Below, in pieces: positions 34,948 through 44,035 of a DNA stretch of 64,000 nt. The stretch's first letter is position 1; each line of letters opens with the position of its first letter. The notes under the pieces are model-generated. The model had not been told where the DNA came from and did not search any database. It worked only from the letters and a program-made list of their open reading frames with translations. The position numbers and the translations under genes were made by a program. Source of the stretch: Bacteroidia bacterium (lineage in GTDB: Bacteria > Bacteroidota > Bacteroidia > B-17B0 > Aurantibacillaceae); contig JACMNO010000093.1 of the NCBI GenBank assembly GCA_014378485.1, forward strand, positions 1 through 64,000, in the 5' to 3' direction.

Positions 34948-36915
34948 ATGGAAATCTATAAAAAAAATCGAATATTATTTTTAATTTTTGCTTCAGCATT
35001 TATTTTATATGGCAATAGTATAAAAAACAAGTATGCACTTGATGATGGCTATGTCACCGTTACTAACCCTGAACATCCTAATAATCCAAAGATTGAAAAA
35101 GGATTAAAAGGTATTCCTGAAATATTTACATCCCATTACATTGAATCAAAACAGCAAAGCTTCGAATACAGACCCTTGGTATTAGTAACATTTGCTATAG
35201 AATATCAGTTTTTCGGCAGTAATCCACATGTGAGCCATTTTCTAAATGTGTTAATTTACGCAATTACATGTATCATATTGTATTTAATTCTTTGCCGGCT
35301 CTTTGATAAGTTTCATCTTATTTTTCCACTTACCACAACACTATTATTCTTGGTTCACCCAATTCATACTGAGGTAGTAGCAAACATAAAATGTAGAGAT
35401 GAGTTACTAAGCTTTCTGTTTGGCATGTTATCATTACTATTTATTCTTAAAAACATTGAATCAAAAAAAATAACCTATATTTTTTTAAGCATTATGTTTT
35501 TTTTCATGTCATTGCTATGCAAACAAACTGCGATGCTATTCATTATATTTATCCCTATTACACTTTATTTCTTCTCTTCAATCAAAACAAAACAACTGCT
35601 ATTTTTTTGTGCTATCCTGTTATTTGCAGTAATATGTAGTGATGTACTGAAAAATATTATGCTTAATAGTTCTACCTCGCTCAGGGAATTTGCTTTTTTC
35701 GAAAACCCTTTATTTTACGATGACAGCTTTTTAAGTCGTTTTTCTTTGGCATTATATACTATTGGCTATTATATAAAATTACTTGTTTTTCCGTACCCCC
35801 TTTGCTGCTATTACGGTTACAATACTATTCCTATAGACAACTGGGAATCTCCTTTCATTTATATTTCCGGCATTTTTTATTTATTAATTATAATTTACGC
35901 TATTAAAAAAATTCCTATAAAATCTATTCTTTCATATAGTATTCTTATATATCTGTTGGGAATTTTGCCTTTTGCAAATATAAAAACCCCTTTATCAGGG
36001 ATTGTTGGAGAGCGTTTTATTTACTTTGCTTCTTTTGGGTTTTGCATAGCATCAACTTATCTTCTATTGTCATTTTTTAAAATTAATTTAAAAGTCAATT
36101 CCAATACAGATAACTTTCAGTCTAAAATCAGAGATTTAAACTTTTTTCCTAAATTTTTTATAAGTGTTATTTTAATTATTTATTCCACTTTAACAATATC
36201 AAGAAGCAATAAGTGGAAAGACGAAATAACATTATTTAGAAACGACATAAAACATTTTAAAAACTCTTGTAACCTACACTATCTAATTGGAAATAATCTT
36301 TATCCGAAAATATTCACTACTCCAAGTGGAGCATTAAGAGATTCAATTATTAGGGAAACAACTTTCCATTATAAACAAGCCGTGTTATTGATGATTGAAG
36401 GGGTAAAGAAGTACCCCGCAGATTTTACCACTCTAAATAATATTGGAACCATTTACATTAATATTTTTAACGATGCCGCAACTGCTCAGCCATTTTTTAA
36501 AAAATCCATTATCATAAACCCCGATGACGATGTGGCTCAATATAATTATGCTTTTTGCTATGAAAAAAGGAATCTACCTGATTCTGCTATTTTTTATTAT
36601 GAAAAAATGATTCTAGCCAATAAGACATATCCTCTTGTTTATATTCAACTTCGGGAGTTATACATCAAAAAACATCAGTATTTACAAGCTATTATTTGCG
36701 ATAAGGAAGCCATAAAACAAAATCCAATACAAGCCAAATTATATATCAATTTAGGAAATACCTATATGTTAAATAAAGATACATTGAAAGGCATTGAACA
36801 ATTTGAAAAAGCTGTTAATATTGAACAAGGCAATGTAAATTTAAGGGCACAAATAATAGCCTTTTTAAAATCAGCTGGGTATATTGAAAGAGCAAAAAAA
36901 TTGGAAAAAAATTAG
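34948..36915 (+). CDS. TMTC/DUF1736-like GT-C glycosyltransferase with TPR tail, copy 1
   Basis: This 655-aa protein has about ten transmembrane helices (about 8-420) and a soluble C-terminal TPR region (about 470-650; 'ADFTTLNNIGTIYINIF', 'DDDVAQYNYAFCYEKR', 'QAKLYINLGNTYMLNKD'). The first outer loop has the GT-C acidic pair D32-D33 ('KYALDDGYVT'). 'HPIHTEVVANIKCRDELLSF' (about 142-161) is a signature of TMTC proteins. Eukaryotic TMTCs use dolichyl-phosphate-mannose to O-mannosylate cadherins. Placed among giant Ser/Thr-rich adhesins, it may glycosylate them. It uses a polyprenyl-linked donor by family analogy; the sugar is not known. Confidence 0.82.
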   Translation: MEIYKKNRILFLIFASAFILYGNSIKNKYALDDGYVTVTNPEHPNNPKIEKGLKGIPEIFTSHYIESKQQSFEYRPLVLVTFAIEYQFFGSNPHVSHFLNVLIYAITCIILYLILCRLFDKFHLIFPLTTTLLFLVHPIHTEVVANIKCRDELLSFLFGMLSLLFILKNIESKKITYIFLSIMFFFMSLLCKQTAMLFIIFIPITLYFFSSIKTKQLLFFCAILLFAVICSDVLKNIMLNSSTSLREFAFFENPLFYDDSFLSRFSLALYTIGYYIKLLVFPYPLCCYYGYNTIPIDNWESPFIYISGIFYLLIIIYAIKKIPIKSILSYSILIYLLGILPFANIKTPLSGIVGERFIYFASFGFCIASTYLLLSFFKINLKVNSNTDNFQSKIRDLNFFPKFFISVILIIYSTLTISRSNKWKDEITLFRNDIKHFKNSCNLHYLIGNNLYPKIFTTPSGALRDSIIRETTFHYKQAVLLMIEGVKKYPADFTTLNNIGTIYINIFNDAATAQPFFKKSIIINPDDDVAQYNYAFCYEKRNLPDSAIFYYEKMILANKTYPLVYIQLRELYIKKHQYLQAIICDKEAIKQNPIQAKLYINLGNTYMLNKDTLKGIEQFEKAVNIEQGNVNLRAQIIAFLKSAGYIERAKKLEKN

Positions 36916-37030
36916 ATTTCATTGTTCTTTATATATTAGGTTCGTATTCTAATAAAAATCATATAATTTTAGGATTATATAAATATTGTTGTAATTTCGT
37001 ATAAATCAATTTTTAATTATATTTAACGTT

Positions 37031-37477
37031 ATGAAGAAAAAATATTGTTTAATTACCGTGGCTATATTAACACTTTGTACTTTTGTTTCCATAGCTCAAA
37101 CACCGATATACAAGGAAGCTACACTTCAAAGACCAGCTGAATTATGGGAACCTGTTAATTTAAGTGATAATGAGAGTAATGTGTTAAAAGGTGTCAAATT
37201 TTACAGTCATAATTCTGATTGTAACACAGGAAAAGTAACATTGGTAAAATTGATTAATTTAAATTCTTATCAGGTAAAGATAAATTACCAAATAAACCCA
37301 AAAAGTCCTATAATAGATCTTGTAATTCCTCCTGCAACCTCTATAGAAGGTTCATGCTCTGCAACCAATGAGAACTTATTAAAATTAGTTCTTACTTTAC
37401 CTGAATCAAAAATTGAGGCAGAAAATAAAGAAATGAAAAAATTTCTGTTATCGCATATTACCGTTTCTAAACAATAA
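37031..37477 (+). CDS. Small secreted protein upstream of adhesin 1
   Basis: This 148-aa protein has a signal peptide (to about 'VSIAQ', 22). The mature part is beta-rich, with two Cys ('HNSDCNTGK' and 'EGSCSAT') that could form a disulfide. I recognise no family. It lies 53 bp before the first adhesin gene and is probably cotranscribed. It is not an obvious paralogue of the small proteins at 34153 or 43537. Confidence 0.7.
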   Translation: MKKKYCLITVAILTLCTFVSIAQTPIYKEATLQRPAELWEPVNLSDNESNVLKGVKFYSHNSDCNTGKVTLVKLINLNSYQVKINYQINPKSPIIDLVIPPATSIEGSCSATNENLLKLVLTLPESKIEAENKEMKKFLLSHITVSKQ

Positions 37478-37530
37478 TTTAGTCCATTTTAATTAGTAAC
37501 CCAGTCTGCTTTTCTTGTAAAATTATTAAT

Positions 37531-40500
37531 ATGAAAAAATCTATACTTTTATCTTTTACAGTACTTTCTTTTATTTTTAATTTTTTATTAAATAATAAAA
37601 TTCAGGCTCAAACGGCCACAACAACTATATTTTATAGTGGTTTTCAAGGTTGTGGCGGCTGTACAGTTTGTGGGGCTGATTACTACTGTTTTAATACACT
37701 CAGCAGTTATTGCGGGAATACTGCACCTTGTGGCACTAAGTCTTTTGTTGATCCGGTTCCTGCAGGCAATATAGTAACGTCGGTAAATGTTGGATATTTT
37801 AGTGCAGATTGTTCAGGAGGCACATTAACGGCAGACATTAACGGCCAATCTGTGCCTACTGTTAATGAAGGAAATACGGGCTGTTTATGTTCAAATGCGC
37901 CTTGTGCACAAAGTGCAACCAGTTCTAATACCTTTCCTTGTGGGCTGCCAGGTTACAATAATGGAGGTGTAAATAACCTTCAATTATGTACAGGTGCGAA
38001 TGTATGTATTAATCGGTTGGTATTAACTTTAACGTATGCTCCTGCAAATCAAGCTTCACCAGCAACGCAGCCTGGGGCAATTTCCGGTTTAAATACATTT
38101 TGCCCTGGAGTAGCTCAGGTATTTTCTATTCCTGCAGTTTCAAATGCTTCTTCTTATGTTTGGTCTGTTCCTGCTGGTTGGACTATTAATTCCGGACAAG
38201 GGTCAACTTCAATTAATGCTACACCAGGTTCTGCAGGCAATATTTGTGTTTATGCAAGTAATTTATGTGGAAACAGCGCTTCAACTTGTTTATCTACCGT
38301 TTTAAATACAACTTCTTCCGCACCAACTTCTGTTTCTTCATCTGTATCATCAGTATGTGGCTCAGGGACTACTAATTTAACTGTAAATGGCGGAAGTTTA
38401 GGGACTGGCGCCAATTGGAATTGGTATGCTGGTGGCTGTGGTGGTGCAGTTATCGGCTCAGGAACTTCTATTTCAGTTTCAGCATCATCTACTACAACTT
38501 ATTTTGTTAACGCTGTTGGCTCTTGTAATACTACCGCATGTGCCTCTGTACAATTTGTCGTTAATCCTATACCTACCGCTAATGCAGGCGCAACAGCTGT
38601 TTTAACATGCGCTAATACAACCGCAGTTTTATCAGGTTCAGGTGGTGGGTCTTACTCTTGGACCGGGCCAGGTATAGTATCCAATGGTAATACAGCCAAC
38701 CCAACAATAAATCAACCTGGTACTTATAATTTAATTGTGACATCTTCAGGCTGCTCATCTCCAGTTTCATCAGTTAATATTACGCAAGATATAGTAAGTC
38801 CTATTGTAACATCTAATGCATCAGGTATTTTAAATTGCACATTAACATCCGTAAACGTGAATGCAAATACCAGTAGCTCACCGGTTTCCTTCAGTTGGTC
38901 TGGTGCTGGCATTACAAGTGGAGGTACTTCAGTATCTGCCGCGGTAAACCAACCCGGGACTTATAATTATATAGTAACTAATACTAGTAACGGTTGCACT
39001 GCATCAGGTTCTCAAGTAGTAACTCAAAATATATCTAACCCAGTTGTTGCTTCTAGTGCATCTGGTGTATTAAACTGTACATTAACATCCGTAAATGTAA
39101 ATGCTACTACAACTACAAATCCAGTAAATTACAATTGGAGTGGAACGGGTATTACATCATTAACTAACATTAGTACTATTAACGTAAATCAAGGAGGAAC
39201 ATTTAATTATACTGTTACCGATACTTCAACTGGTTGTTTTGCTGTGGGATCTCAGGTAGTAACTCAAGATATAGCAACACCTGGCGTAACTCCAAGTGTT
39301 TCAGGCCAGTTAACATGTACTAATTTAACCGTTGACGTCGCTTCTTCTTCATCTGCATCACCTATTTCGTATAATTGGAGTGGAACAGGAATAACTGCGG
39401 GATCATCTACAGGTACAATAACAGTTAATCAAACTGGTAGTTTTAATTATACAGTTACCAACACCTCAAATGGTTGTATTACAATTGGTTCACAAGCAGT
39501 AAATCAAAATACAACAGTTCCAACTGTAACAATGCCAGCTACACAAACAATTACGTGTTCTGCTCCCTCTGTCACATTAAATGCTTCTGCATCTCCTTCC
39601 AACTGTAACCCAATATGGACTGGCGGTGTAACGAGTGGTGCATCCAGCTTTACAGCTGTTGTATCTTCTCCAGGTTTTTATACACTAACGGCTACGGATC
39701 CTGCTAACGGATGTTTTGTTTCAGGTATAACTCAAGTTGTTCCAAGCGCAGGATTTCCCACTGTAACAACTTCTGCAACAAATTCAATAACATGTACTAC
39801 TAGTACTGCGCAAGTTGTGGCTACAACAACATCTACTCCTATTTCATATAGCTGGGCCGGACCTGGAATTACTTCAGGAGCTGCAACTGCAACAGCAAAT
39901 GTGAATGCCAGCGGCCAATATACAGTTATTGTTCAAAATACAAGCTCACTGTGTAGTTCTACGATAACAGTTGATGTTGCCTTAAATAATACTGCCCCAT
40001 CAGTTTCTTTAACAACCTCAGCTACAAATGGAGGATCTGTAACCTGCACCAATACAATGGTACCAGTTACTCCGACTGTGTCACCAATTGGCTCACCATT
40101 TACATATACATGGAGCGCAAGCACTGGAACAATTACTAATCAGGCAAATACTACATTTACTGCTGCAGGTATTTATACTTTAGAAGTCACTAATACGTTG
40201 ACAGGCTGTGTTGCTACAACTACCAATTCAGCTAATACATTTACAGTTTTCTCGAACCAGGTATATCCAATTGTAACTTTAACAGCGACCTCAACTAATA
40301 GTATAATAGGGTGTTTAGCTAGTAATTCAGTTGTCACTTTAAGCTGTTCGGTTACAAACACAAATACATCAATTATGTGGTTGCCTAATGGTGTTACAAC
40401 TTCAACATTAAATGCAACATCTGCCGGCATTTATACTGTAGTTGTAATTGATGCTGTAAATGGTTGTTCAGTTGCTCCGCAATACACAGTAGGAGGTGGC

Positions 40501-41262
40501 ACTCCTCCTCAGAATGTTGATGCAGGTGCATTTGGCGCTATTCCTTGTGGATCACCAACCCTTTCCTTAAATGGAACAACATCATCAACAGATGCAGTTA
40601 CCTACTCTTGGTCTGGCCCTAATTCAGGTAGTATCCTATCCGGTTCAAATACTGCAAATCCTGCAGTAATGGATCCAGGTGTTTATTCTTTAACTATAAC
40701 TAATTCATTAGGTTGTTCAGCAACTGCTACTATAAATGTTACCCAGGGAAATGTTATTGCTGCATTTACAGCTAATCCCACAAGTGGCTTATCCCCTTTA
40801 GAAGTTAATTTTACAGATGCAAGTAGTGGAGCTACAGGATACAGTTGGAATTTTGGTGATGCAGGTACTTCAATATTACAAAATCCATCTCATACCTTTA
40901 CAACGGGCACTTATACTGTAATATTAACAGTAACATCCGGTCCGTGTATGGATACCTCTTCAGCAGTAATTACTGTTGAAGACGGTTTAACACTTGTGAT
41001 ACCAAATGTATTTACACCAAACAATGATGGATCAAATGACATTTTCACAATCAAATCAACTGGTGTGAAAGAAATTTCATTACAGGTATTTAGCCGATGG
41101 GGTCAGAAATTATATGAGTTTGCCGGGCCAAAAGCTTCATGGGATGGATTAACTCCGCAAGGCGGACAGGTTCCTGAAGGTACTTATTTTTATTTCGTAA
41201 AAGCCTCAGGATTCGATGATACAAAGATTGAAAAAAATGGAACAGTTAACCTGTTTAGATAA
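37531..41262 (+). CDS. Giant secreted adhesin 1 (Ig-like repeats, PKD, T9SS type B domain)
   Basis: This 1243-aa protein has a signal peptide (to about 28), then a Cys/Gly-rich N-terminal domain ('SGFQGCGGCTVCGADYYC', to about 170). A PKD-like region (about 185-270) and a series of ~75-80 residue Ig-like repeats follow (about 350-1070). Each repeat has one Cys in an 'LTC'/'LNC' strand and one in an 'NGC' strand, probably a disulfide. A PKD domain (about 1080-1150, 'FTDASSGATGYSWNFGDAG') precedes the T9SS type B C-terminus ('IPNVFTPNNDGSNDIFTIKS'). Proteins of this type, such as SprB, are surface adhesins moved by gliding machinery. It is mostly Ser/Thr/Gly/Val. Confidence 0.88.
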   Translation: MKKSILLSFTVLSFIFNFLLNNKIQAQTATTTIFYSGFQGCGGCTVCGADYYCFNTLSSYCGNTAPCGTKSFVDPVPAGNIVTSVNVGYFSADCSGGTLTADINGQSVPTVNEGNTGCLCSNAPCAQSATSSNTFPCGLPGYNNGGVNNLQLCTGANVCINRLVLTLTYAPANQASPATQPGAISGLNTFCPGVAQVFSIPAVSNASSYVWSVPAGWTINSGQGSTSINATPGSAGNICVYASNLCGNSASTCLSTVLNTTSSAPTSVSSSVSSVCGSGTTNLTVNGGSLGTGANWNWYAGGCGGAVIGSGTSISVSASSTTTYFVNAVGSCNTTACASVQFVVNPIPTANAGATAVLTCANTTAVLSGSGGGSYSWTGPGIVSNGNTANPTINQPGTYNLIVTSSGCSSPVSSVNITQDIVSPIVTSNASGILNCTLTSVNVNANTSSSPVSFSWSGAGITSGGTSVSAAVNQPGTYNYIVTNTSNGCTASGSQVVTQNISNPVVASSASGVLNCTLTSVNVNATTTTNPVNYNWSGTGITSLTNISTINVNQGGTFNYTVTDTSTGCFAVGSQVVTQDIATPGVTPSVSGQLTCTNLTVDVASSSSASPISYNWSGTGITAGSSTGTITVNQTGSFNYTVTNTSNGCITIGSQAVNQNTTVPTVTMPATQTITCSAPSVTLNASASPSNCNPIWTGGVTSGASSFTAVVSSPGFYTLTATDPANGCFVSGITQVVPSAGFPTVTTSATNSITCTTSTAQVVATTTSTPISYSWAGPGITSGAATATANVNASGQYTVIVQNTSSLCSSTITVDVALNNTAPSVSLTTSATNGGSVTCTNTMVPVTPTVSPIGSPFTYTWSASTGTITNQANTTFTAAGIYTLEVTNTLTGCVATTTNSANTFTVFSNQVYPIVTLTATSTNSIIGCLASNSVVTLSCSVTNTNTSIMWLPNGVTTSTLNATSAGIYTVVVIDAVNGCSVAPQYTVGGGTPPQNVDAGAFGAIPCGSPTLSLNGTTSSTDAVTYSWSGPNSGSILSGSNTANPAVMDPGVYSLTITNSLGCSATATINVTQGNVIAAFTANPTSGLSPLEVNFTDASSGATGYSWNFGDAGTSILQNPSHTFTTGTYTVILTVTSGPCMDTSSAVITVEDGLTLVIPNVFTPNNDGSNDIFTIKSTGVKEISLQVFSRWGQKLYEFAGPKASWDGLTPQGGQVPEGTYFYFVKASGFDDTKIEKNGTVNLFR
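38608..39793 (+). repeat. Tandem ~240-bp repeats inside adhesin 1
   Basis: Measured between the codons of the first conserved Cys, repeats start at 38608, 38836, 39076, 39316, 39556 and 39793: spacings of 228, 240, 240, 240 and 237 bp. Units encode Ig-like repeats such as 'GVLNCTLTSVNVNATTTTNP'. Confidence 0.85.
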
Positions 41263-41354
41263 AACAAAACACCTGATATCATATTTAATGGTATGAAAAA
41301 GCCAAGTCATGAATGGGCAAATGAACAAAATAAAATGTCAACTTTAAAAAAGAG

Positions 41355-41378
41355 AAGCGCTTAAATAGCGCTTTTTTT
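41355..41378 (+). terminator. Rho-independent terminator after adhesin 1
   Basis: AAGCGC (41355-41360) pairs with GCGCTT (41368-41373), followed by TTTTT. The T tract also supplies the TTTG of the next promoter candidate. Confidence 0.75.
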
Positions 41379-41408
41379 GCATCAATTTTAGCATAAACAT
41401 TATATTTG
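41376..41408 (+). promoter_or_regulatory. Candidate promoter of TMTC copy 2 (-33 TTTG, -7 TATATTTG)
   Basis: TTTG at 41376-41379 and TATATTTG at 41401-41408 are 21 bp apart, fitting the Bacteroidota consensus. The ATG at 41412 is 3 bp after the -7 box, so the transcript is likely leaderless or the real start is downstream. Confidence 0.5.
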
Positions 41409-41411
41409 AGT

Positions 41412-43349
41412 ATGAAAGAAAAATTGCTTGAGCATAAAAATATATACTTCTGCTTTTTTATATTGAGCTTTTTGTTTTATGGTAATACTCTCAAAAACAA
41501 ATATTCATTAGATGATGATTATGTAACAGCAACTAATTTTCCTGTTAAAGGGCAGGAGTATAAACCAAACAATAAATTAATACAGGATGGTTTTAAAAGT
41601 ATTCCAAAGATATGGGTAAGCCGTTATGCTCATGATTCAGAATTTTCATTTGATTACCGACCTGTTGTAACAACTACTTTTGCAATTGAGTATGGAATTT
41701 TTGGTCAGAATCCTTTCATTAGCCATTTAATAAATATTTTACTTTATTTCATACTTATATGTATAATTTTTAATACCCTTTTAGAAATATTTAAAGATCA
41801 TAAACAAAAATTTATATTATCCTTTCTATCAGCTGTTTTATTTTTAATTCATCCTCTTCATACTGAAGTTGTAGCAAGCTTAAAATGTCGGGATGAACTG
41901 TTGGCTTTTATTTTTTCTTTTTTAGCAGTAAAAAATGTCTTATTATTTATTGAAAAGCCATCAGTCAAAACCATATGTATAATAGTAATTTTTCTTTTTC
42001 TTGGCTTTTTCTCAAAACTTTCAGCTGTATTAATAATGTTTTCAATACCGCTTATAATTCTGTTTTATAGAAAAACAGGCATTAAAAAATTTATTTTTAT
42101 TATCCTTGGATTGTACCTATTGTATATGGCTTTTCAGGCATTTACCAACTATATGCCAAATGAAGAAAATATCAGGCATTTTTATCATTTCGAAAACCCA
42201 TTGTCCACTGAACAGTTTACGATTTATCAAAAAATAATTATTGGTATAAAAACGTATGGTTTTTATACTCAGATTCTTTTTTTTCCATACCCGTTAAGAT
42301 TTTACTACGGAGCAAACATGTTCGACTTATCTTCCAATATCAATAGCTATCTCATTATAGGATTACTGTTTATGATAATTTGTTTAATGTATTATTTCAA
42401 AAAAAGAGACAAAGATTTTTTGTTTTCTTTTTTATGGATGGGATTGTTATTGTTGCCTTTCTTAAATATTATAACCCCAGTTGCAGGTATATTAGGTGAT
42501 CGCCTATCTTTTATGTCTTCGCTGGCATTTTGCCTTTTAATTTCTAATCTGTTTAAGCATTTATTTTCAACTTATCATTATACAAAACTTATTACTCTTT
42601 TTAATAAGCCAATGGCTTATGTTATGCCAGTTGTGCTGATTTGCATGATATATGTAATTAAAAGGAATTCAAACTGGTATAACAAATTAACGCTTTTTGA
42701 ACATGACATGCCTTATCTCGAGAATTCTGCAAAAGCAAATAGCCTAATGGCAAACGAATATTTTGAAATGATGCGACAACCTCTTACTAAATATTCAGGC
42801 CCTGATTTAGTACAAAAAGCTTTAAAACATTATGCCTTGGCTATAAAAGCAGATTCAAGTATTTATACCGCTTATAATAATGAAGGAGTAGTTTATTATA
42901 GCTATTTGAGAGATATTAAAAAAGCAAAATATTATTTTAAATTAGCCATAAGGCATAAAGCAGATTATCCTAAAGCATTAGAAAATTTAGGAAATTGCTT
43001 TAAAGCAGAAAATGATATAAAAAAAGCTACGTACTATTATTGTGAATCTATAAAATATAATAAGAAAGATCTTGGCACTTATTTAGCTTTAGTGAGAATG
43101 TTATTTGATTTAAAAAAATATAATCAGGCGTATGAGTTTTCGAAAATTGCCAATAATCAGATTTCAAATGATTATTCTTTAGTCGCGTTAGAAGCAAATT
43201 GTTTACTTATGATGGGTCAGGTGAAGCAATCCTTAATAAAATTTGAGCAAGCTTATTCTATATCAAAAAATAAAGAATTAGCTCAATTTATGTCTCAAAA
43301 ATATCTTGAAGTAGGAGATACCCTTAATTACAGAAAGCATAAAAACTAA
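41412..43349 (+). CDS. TMTC/DUF1736-like GT-C glycosyltransferase with TPR tail, copy 2
   Basis: This 645-aa protein starts at ATG 41412; a TTG at 41406 overlaps the -7 box and is less likely. It has the same layout as copy 1: about ten transmembrane helices, the acidic loop 'KYSLDDDYVTATN' (Asp34-36), 'HPLHTEVVASLKCRDELLAF' (about 148-167), and TPR repeats from about 470 to the end ('IYTAYNNEGVVYYSYLRDIK', 'DYPKALENLGNCFKAENDIK'). The TPR tail probably binds the acceptor or partner proteins. It sits between adhesins 1 and 2. The sugar donor and linkage are inferred, not proven. Confidence 0.82.
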   Translation: MKEKLLEHKNIYFCFFILSFLFYGNTLKNKYSLDDDYVTATNFPVKGQEYKPNNKLIQDGFKSIPKIWVSRYAHDSEFSFDYRPVVTTTFAIEYGIFGQNPFISHLINILLYFILICIIFNTLLEIFKDHKQKFILSFLSAVLFLIHPLHTEVVASLKCRDELLAFIFSFLAVKNVLLFIEKPSVKTICIIVIFLFLGFFSKLSAVLIMFSIPLIILFYRKTGIKKFIFIILGLYLLYMAFQAFTNYMPNEENIRHFYHFENPLSTEQFTIYQKIIIGIKTYGFYTQILFFPYPLRFYYGANMFDLSSNINSYLIIGLLFMIICLMYYFKKRDKDFLFSFLWMGLLLLPFLNIITPVAGILGDRLSFMSSLAFCLLISNLFKHLFSTYHYTKLITLFNKPMAYVMPVVLICMIYVIKRNSNWYNKLTLFEHDMPYLENSAKANSLMANEYFEMMRQPLTKYSGPDLVQKALKHYALAIKADSSIYTAYNNEGVVYYSYLRDIKKAKYYFKLAIRHKADYPKALENLGNCFKAENDIKKATYYYCESIKYNKKDLGTYLALVRMLFDLKKYNQAYEFSKIANNQISNDYSLVALEANCLLMMGQVKQSLIKFEQAYSISKNKELAQFMSQKYLEVGDTLNYRKHKN

Positions 43350-43536
43350 TTGGTCTTTTTCACTATCTTATAGTTTAGTACGAACCATTAATTTAGTAAA
43401 CCATCCTAAAATCGTCTTTATTTAATATTGTTACTAATCAAAACTATGTTTTTACTCATTTAAAGGAATATATTATGCATTCATCTAGTTTAAACGAAAT
43501 TTTATCGTTATTTTTAATTTCAAAATAAAATCTATT

Positions 43537-43980
43537 ATGAAAAAAAATCTATTTTTAATTTGTTTCGTGTCTACATTATTTTGTTTTGGACAAAATAAAA
43601 TTTCAAGAAGTGGTGCAGCTTCCTCTAAAACCAACGGTATGAGTCCAGCGCCATCATCAAATATAATTAATGAAACAAAAAAAGGTACGATTATTTTTAA
43701 AGAAAGTGGAAAAGCAGAAGAAGTTGTGCGCACTAAAACGAATGGAATCTGTGGTATATTTATGTTTGAAAACGTTTCTGAAGCACTTGAATTTGCAGTT
43801 AAATTTAAAAATTCCGACTCGGGCATTGTTGATTTTTACTACACTGGTGTAAAAAATAACGTTTATTATTTTAATTATTCTTTAAATTCTCCTAAAACAG
43901 AGGAATGGTATCTGTCTATCTTCAAACAAAATGGCCTATCATTCGTTGAATACAACGGAAAATCTCAAGCAATTCAATAA
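43537..43980 (+). CDS. Small secreted protein, family A, upstream of adhesin 2
   Basis: This 147-aa protein has a signal peptide (to about 'LFCFGQ', 19) and a Ser/Ala/Thr-rich linker (about 22-50). Its C-terminal half aligns with the protein at 34153: 'SEALEFAVKFKNSDSGIVD' corresponds to 'NEAAEYCDKIKSNKDVES', and both end with a W or Y-rich strand then G-x-S-F-x-E. The Cys pair of 34153 is not kept. It precedes adhesin 2 by 56 bp and is likely cotranscribed. Function unknown. Confidence 0.75.
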   Translation: MKKNLFLICFVSTLFCFGQNKISRSGAASSKTNGMSPAPSSNIINETKKGTIIFKESGKAEEVVRTKTNGICGIFMFENVSEALEFAVKFKNSDSGIVDFYYTGVKNNVYYFNYSLNSPKTEEWYLSIFKQNGLSFVEYNGKSQAIQ

Positions 43981-44035
43981 AAGTATAAACTGTTATTTGC
44001 AAAATTCATATTCTTTAATTCTTAAAAATATAATA

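Noticed and set aside
43931..44035. Start of adhesin 2 at 43931
   Set aside because: It overlaps the end of the 147-aa gene; ATG 44036 begins a clear signal peptide.
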